Shown: positions 14,001 through 17,304 of the stretch, piece by piece
Position numbering within the stretch: the first letter of the stretch is position 1
Layout of the letters: each line of letters begins with the position of its first letter
NCBI GenBank assembly: GCA_041821285.1
Contig: JBGUER010000053.1
Location: forward strand, 1-17,304
Source: JAJBWD01 sp041821285
GTDB taxonomy: Bacteria > Bacillota > Clostridia > Clostridiales > Clostridiaceae
Direction: 5' to 3'
DNA: 17,304 nt
The notes under the pieces: generated by a model
Databases searched by the model: none
What the model saw: the letters and a program-made list of their open reading frames with translations, nothing else
Told to the model about the DNA's origin: nothing
Translations under genes and position numbers: made by a program

Positions 14001-16087
14001 CCAAGAATTTTAAAAAATCGCTTCCATTCATCTTTATCATGAGCGTTATAGCAATATTCTAGACTAACAAACATATCCTCCTCTCCAAGTATCTTTTCGA
14101 TTTTCAATCTTGGGTTGTAAAAATCGGACATATAGCATTCAGATGCTTGTAAGAGTGTATTTTGGTTCGTCATAAGCTTTATTTCTGATAACTGCTGTAT
14201 AATATCTTCTCTAAGGTCACCCCTTTTATATAATGAAAACAACTTTTGAATTTCAGATATCGCGTTACCTATATTAATATAGGTACTTGCATAAGGTAAA
14301 ATATTTTGTGTTATGTATGTTATATCTGTTTTTTCTTTTACTCCAAGGTTTTCTAACCAGTTTTTTATTTCCAAATCACGTAATAACCAAGCTAATATAT
14401 CTTTATGTACAAAAGATAATCCATTTTCTACATTATCCCAATTTTCATCATTGGCTGCTGGAAAACAAACTTGCTTAGGATAATTAATATGCTTTCTATG
14501 ATCCAAAATAAAAGGAAGATTGCATACATACTCTTTGGTAACATCTTTGAATTTATCAGATTCACAACATGTCCTTAAAAATTTTATTAATTCAATATTA
14601 TTTTGAATTGAATGTGTTTCTATAAAATACGCAGAGTTTAAGAATGATTTTAAATCTTTCCATTCAAATCTTGAAACTCCCATATTTTTGAATTTGCTCC
14701 AAGCGGCACATCGTTTAACGTAAAATTTGTTTGAAGTACTATGATTTTGCTTTATAATAAAATTCTTAATTGGTTCTTCACCAATAAAGTTTGCTTCTGA
14801 TAAATGTGTGAAATCTATCATTGCTTCACTAATCTTAATCATTTTATTTTCACGAGATAAAATAAACGAAATATTTTCTTTTGCTTTTTTTATACCCAAA
14901 TTATAAGCGTTTGCTAAACTATCACTAAGTGGTGTCTCTTCTGGTATTAGCTTATATGCTTCAAAGGAAATCTTAGAAAACACTAGTTCAGAAATCCACT
15001 TAAAAATTTCATAAGAAATACATTCAAAAAGCCACTGGTTCCACTTTGAATCTTTGTGAATACTTTCTCTATTAGCGGATATAAGGAAATTTGTATTTAC
15101 TAATACAGGCAAAGCATATTTTATTTCTCCAGTAGGTAAATAAGAATACAAAACTCTATCTTTTTTTTCTAAATAAACTATTTCACCTTTATCAATCTGT
15201 GCAGCAAAAGTCATCTCAATATTATTGGCTTCCTTTAATTTTTGAGGAATAGAAGGATCTTTTGAAAGAGTATCTCTTAATTTTTCTGAAACATTTAAGT
15301 TGATATTTTTTATCAGCCATTCTTGTTGAGATATTTTACCTTTATTTAGTATTATTCTATTTTCACCACTTTTTCTATCGATTGTGAAAACCTTATTTTC
15401 AAAGCTGATCTCATTTATATTTTTTAAAAATAAGAACATATTAATATTTTGTGATAAGTTTTGAATTGCATCTATGGTTTCATCAATATTATTTATTTTA
15501 AGTATCGTTACAACATTTGCACCAGTTTCAGAAATATATTTTTTGATCTCATCCTCAATTTCTGAGCTTTTTGTATAAATTGGAATTATTTGCCAAGGAT
15601 ATTGAAATATTCTATTATTTTTTTCTTCCCACTCTCTTTGTGTCCCCTTCCATTTCCATCCAAAATTATAAGATCTAGAAAATCTAAAATATTCACCATC
15701 TGTATATATTACAACATCATCAGATTGACCAAATACTGATTTAAATCCAATTCCCTTATAACCAGTTTTTTTTAGGTCAGATTTTTTTGTTCCGTTGTTA
15801 ATATTACATATACCTCTGATATCTTTTTCGTCAAATGCTTTTCCAGAATGTGCTACTACCAATTCATCATCAAATACTTTTATCCAAACCTTAACTCCAT
15901 CTGCGTCATAGGGTGAGTCATCAGCATTTTGTAAAAGTTCATATATAAATCTATTTGCATCTGTATAAAGATCTACCGATAAAGCAGTTATAGCATCAGC
16001 TTGATTCACTGCATGTATTGGGATTGAATAACATGTATTATCATCATAAATTTGTTGTATTACTGTCACTAGCTCAGTTCTTTCCAT
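11099..16087 (-). CDS. Sacsin/HSP90-like ATPase fused to AlbA_2 (Schlafen-type) and caspase domains, 1662 aa
   Basis: Residues about 1-360 form a GHKL ATPase of the sacsin/HSP90 type: N box YELLQNADDS (49-58, E50 and N54), LVVAHSGKAF (76-85) and the glycine-rich lid GYKGIGFKSVF (109-119). Residues 370-1200 are a long helical region without motifs. A domain typical of the end of these large ATPases follows, with NGNDIKVVARPSD (1204-1216) and AEVW (1236-1239). Residues about 1262-1385 are AlbA_2: ASFANTKGGTILFGI and the closing YIRE; the usual LEFK is altered to VLDFDAV. Residues about 1405-1655 are a caspase-like C14 peptidase with YYVGHGF (His1493) and FIDACAKS (Cys1543), both dyad residues present. 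There is no signal peptide or membrane helix. The start ATG has an aggggat site. The design suggests an ATP-gated sensor with nucleic-acid-binding and protease effectors, likely anti-phage or self-killing; this is inferred from domains. Confidence 0.9.
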   Translation of the reverse strand: MERTELVTVIQQIYDDNTCYSIPIHAVNQADAITALSVDLYTDANRFIYELLQNADDSPYDADGVKVWIKVFDDELVVAHSGKAFDEKDIRGICNINNGTKKSDLKKTGYKGIGFKSVFGQSDDVVIYTDGEYFRFSRSYNFGWKWKGTQREWEEKNNRIFQYPWQIIPIYTKSSEIEDEIKKYISETGANVVTILKINNIDETIDAIQNLSQNINMFLFLKNINEISFENKVFTIDRKSGENRIILNKGKISQQEWLIKNINLNVSEKLRDTLSKDPSIPQKLKEANNIEMTFAAQIDKGEIVYLEKKDRVLYSYLPTGEIKYALPVLVNTNFLISANRESIHKDSKWNQWLFECISYEIFKWISELVFSKISFEAYKLIPEETPLSDSLANAYNLGIKKAKENISFILSRENKMIKISEAMIDFTHLSEANFIGEEPIKNFIIKQNHSTSNKFYVKRCAAWSKFKNMGVSRFEWKDLKSFLNSAYFIETHSIQNNIELIKFLRTCCESDKFKDVTKEYVCNLPFILDHRKHINYPKQVCFPAANDENWDNVENGLSFVHKDILAWLLRDLEIKNWLENLGVKEKTDITYITQNILPYASTYINIGNAISEIQKLFSLYKRGDLREDIIQQLSEIKLMTNQNTLLQASECYMSDFYNPRLKIEKILGEEDMFVSLEYCYNAHDKDEWKRFFKILGVKDGIKPIEFKKKEPKSKLINYGFKAKFFSTEDMKFAPYISIFWADEFSDIVSLNLINSLENNNKLSFVFWRDFIENNTLLEVNKKATAYWGNHNMDGRTNGNQIANYLPWFIKNIKAIPTLNGETYTSTEVFLNTDEIVNIAGKYLPVFKGIELSQDWKAFFQFKTELDLENYLDILLLISSDIQDDGSIRNENNEKLQSIYSILLDKCVNWYESDIEKIKIWSKSNCLLNNKDIFTECINLYYFIDGNESIFQEQYAFIKLNAKNKSHQNLKKLLTYFQVNLLSQSQFKLVCDNEKICDSLKKKLNSIVPYLKIWVEHDEEDDNIKQKLLLIHDKINGLEIFESEELKITYDEISFSKHVNLHFDENKLYVTNPWNSNSVLLRLADVLCTYLGLEGYSSKLDFLLRAESNEIQKYFSQEDIEIPSDYLIVDTNVTALQNIEDIQNSNSTEDFYEDSLHDISKKIYIESLIPRAVDNVLKHLNTLPEYDCASAYVMSKSIIGGITKNGNDIKVVARPSDNDKIRLYYDSEFDVLEYVDAEVWYEDGVTPPKQFTLGQLLKMTKINKIPIKQINTKDIEFNNPKSVVLDFDAVPFTPEKTAKVIASFANTKGGTILFGIKEISPTNNEVVGLSTDFNVIDITNKAISMLNPTPDVTFDWIKKGEELVFVIETKIANEDILLNNKKYIRELDITKPESSSTKNKYIINNPKIEKTIAIIIAIENYAVRPDNQVDDVKFAIKDALRFKEMLISSMNIDEKNIYVWKNEEALKSNLDYELRSLFYSLTENDRLVFYYVGHGFHDGKTNYLSTYDIHPFNIAETAISLRKILLDPLQQSKCKNAFIFIDACAKSFDNENERSHIANINEDEFNIISSEFESYSIFLSCNPGQSSYSCDTLENGIWTYFLTKAINESVDEVILDHQYITDRKLGDFLSLKVSQYAKSKYNWNQNPKTILDSSYENVITEVK

Positions 16088-16136
16088 ATTCTATATCCCC
16101 TATCATAGTTTGTTTATATTCATCTTCCCATTATTG

Positions 16137-16211
16137 TTACCTTTCTATAACAGTACCACAATGATTCTCCCTTTGAACTCGCTCTAAAATATATTCATTC
16201 TTTCGATCACC
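16137..16211 (-). pseudogene. Coding-like remnant upstream of the caspase-fusion gene
   Basis: The minus strand reads GDRKNEYILERVQRENHCGT then VIER before TAA (16139-16137). A TAA precedes the stretch and no start codon is present. The composition looks like real protein. A TATAAT (16238-16233) just upstream on the same strand could serve the caspase gene but has no good -35. Treat this as a possible gene fragment in the leader region. Confidence 0.3.
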
Positions 16212-16375
16212 TTATAAATATGTTCTAAAGTAATTATAACACTACTGGTAGATACTTAAAAGCATATTCCGATATTAAACACCAAATTATTACAGATATT
16301 TTTATAAAATAAAAACGAAAGATAATATAAACAAAAAATGCATTATAAAATAAAATGACAGATTCGTCTGCTGAA

Positions 16376-16404
16376 TAACTTTTCACCAACTTGGTGAAAA
16401 GTTA
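16376..16404. repeat. Perfect 29-base palindrome (14-bp arms, single central base)
   Basis: TAACTTTTCACCAA, a central C, then TTGGTGAAAAGTTA. With a one-base centre it would form a poor RNA hairpin, so it is more likely a DNA site for a dimeric protein or a cruciform. It lies in the divergent spacer between the caspase-fusion gene (minus) and the recombinase (plus), about 290 bases upstream of the former and 210 upstream of the latter. The 10-base core ACCAACTTGG also occurs on the minus strand near 5975, outside a palindrome. Confidence 0.85.
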
Positions 16405-16459
16405 GATTGTAGACAAAACACAACTTTATATAAATAGGAAGTACATACCTGAAGTACTA

Positions 16460-16538
16460 AAATGTATACATTTAAAGACCAACAAAATATCATTGAAATA
16501 GGTGTCAAAATCTATACACTTAAACTTGTAAGACGTCT
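16460..16538. promoter_or_regulatory. Candidate res site for the serine recombinase
   Basis: The region just upstream of the recombinase holds a perfect palindrome AAATGTATACATTT (16460-16473). A 12-of-14 direct repeat of its right part follows (TGTATACATTTAAA at 16463, TCTATACACTTAAA at 16511). An imperfect inverted pair GTGTC...TATACAC (16502-16518) and the palindrome AGACGTCT (16531-16538) are also present. Tn3-type resolvases bind several short inverted sites directly upstream of their own gene, both to recombine and to repress it. The position and repeat pattern fit; subsite boundaries are not assigned. Confidence 0.5.
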
Positions 16539-16549
16539 CAAAAACCATC

Positions 16550-16578
16550 CTGACATTTTAGCCCCTATATATTATAAT
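16550..16578 (+). promoter_or_regulatory. Sigma-A promoter of the recombinase gene
   Basis: CTGACA (16550-16555, five of six matches to TTGACA), an exact 17-base spacer and a perfect TATAAT (16573-16578). Transcription would begin near 16585, about 30 bases before the proposed start codon. It directly abuts the candidate res subsites, so recombinase binding could repress it. Confidence 0.75.
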
Positions 16579-16615
16579 TTAGTCATGTCATAAATATTAA
16601 AGGAGAGTGATTTTT

Positions 16616-17242
16616 ATTTCGGTATATGGCTATCACAGAACTAGTACTACTGAACAACATCTAGATAGAGGCTTAAAAGAGATAACTGACTATTGCATTA
16701 ATAATAGTATGAACCTAAAAAGGATATATACGGACCAACAGACTGGGAAAAGTTTCAGTCGACCAAGGTATACCGTATTAAAAGAAGACGTATTACGCCC
16801 CGGAGATGTTCTCATAATATCCGAACTCGACAGATTGGGAAGAAACAAATTAGAAACGTTAAAAGAATTGCAATATTTTAAGGACAATGAAATTAGAGTA
16901 ATTATTATTGAAATTCCTACGACAGCTCAAGATCTATCAAAACTGGATAATACTATGGCTAGTATGATTATTGAAACGATAAATAATATGTTAATCGAAT
17001 TATATGCTACTATAGCTCAAGCTGAAATCGAGAAAAAGGAAAAGCGTCAGCGAGAAGGTATCCAAGCTAAAAAGGATCGAGGAGAATGGGATGATTATGG
17101 AAGACCCCAAAAAATGGATCTGCCTTCATTTTCATATGAATATCAACGGGTAATTAATGGCTCTATAAAACCTTTTGAACTAATGAGGGAATTAGGAGAG
17201 GGCGTAATTTTTTCTGTGTCCAAAAAAAAGAGTATTTCTTGA
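16616..17242 (+). CDS. Small serine recombinase (resolvase/invertase), likely ATT start, C-terminus probably frameshifted
   Basis: The N-terminal catalytic domain has VYGYHRTST, the SELDRLGRN arginine motif and the long E-helix (AQAEIEKKEKRQREGI), followed by GRP and a short DNA-binding region. Starting at ATT 16616 gives MSVYGYHRTS with catalytic serine at residue 10, as in gamma-delta resolvase; aaaggag (16599-16605) is then 10 bases upstream. The only in-frame standard start, GTG 16607, nearly overlaps that site. The enzyme makes a serine-linked double-strand break and resolves cointegrates or multimers. Near 17200 the reading LGEGVIFSVSKKKSIS looks wrong for the final helix-turn-helix. 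The neighbouring frame reads RNFFCVQKKEYFLN to a TGA at 17245-17247, matching the usual RxxFYR..KEY ending. A 1-bp deletion in gagaggg is likely. Confidence 0.85.
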   Translation: MSVYGYHRTSTTEQHLDRGLKEITDYCINNSMNLKRIYTDQQTGKSFSRPRYTVLKEDVLRPGDVLIISELDRLGRNKLETLKELQYFKDNEIRVIIIEIPTTAQDLSKLDNTMASMIIETINNMLIELYATIAQAEIEKKEKRQREGIQAKKDRGEWDDYGRPQKMDLPSFSYEYQRVINGSIKPFELMRELGEGVIFSVSKKKSIS

Positions 17243-17304
17243 ATTGAGTTAGATATGTAAGTTTCTTTGTAAAAAAATTAAGTATTTGTGGTGTCGAATT
17301 TCTT

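Overview
The window is AT-rich DNA with canonical AGGAGG-type ribosome binding sites and Bacillota-style mobile genes (an IS256-type transposase fragment and a Tn3-type small serine resolvase). It suggests a low-GC Bacillota host, probably from Clostridia. Host genus and replicon type cannot be read from the sequence. No housekeeping gene, rRNA, tRNA or CRISPR array was seen. The whole stretch reads as an accessory region (plasmid, integrative element or defence island). Nearly all genes lie on the minus strand; only the recombinase at the right end is on the plus strand.

Layout, left to right. 1-283: the 5' end of an IS256-family insertion sequence, whose first 44 codons run into an inverted copy of themselves (a foldback at the window edge). 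447-931: two tiny ORFs flanking two hairpins. 961-3938: a two-gene operon with a 4-nt ATGA overlap, encoding an NgoFVII-like PLD-fold restriction endonuclease and a Z1-domain superfamily-II ATPase; no DNA methyltransferase is in the window. 4004-6224: a replicon-like or rolling-circle-transposon-like segment with a divergent HUH Rep protein, structured DNA on both sides and a 59-aa zinc-ribbon protein.

6383-16087: four larger minus-strand genes. In transcription order they are a 1662-aa protein fusing a sacsin/HSP90-like GHKL ATPase, an AlbA_2 (Schlafen-type) domain and a caspase-like C14 peptidase; a 332-aa HExxH zinc peptidase 97 nt downstream; a 383-aa protein with two N-terminal membrane helices; and a SMEK-domain protein with a PD-(D/E)XK-like N-terminus. 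16376-17247: a long palindrome, a res-like site, a good promoter and the serine recombinase, which probably carries a 1-bp frameshift near its end.

The best candidate for an undescribed system is the HATPase-AlbA_2-caspase protein with its adjacent metallopeptidase. The domains suggest an ATP-driven sensor or switch with nucleic-acid-binding and proteolytic effectors, plausibly an abortive-infection module. This is inferred from domains and context only. The spacers between genes hold several short coding-like stretches, some interrupted by single stop codons, so the region looks like a turnover zone of gained and decaying genes. Two genes (SMEK protein and recombinase) have good Shine-Dalgarno sequences correctly spaced from an ATT codon rather than ATG.
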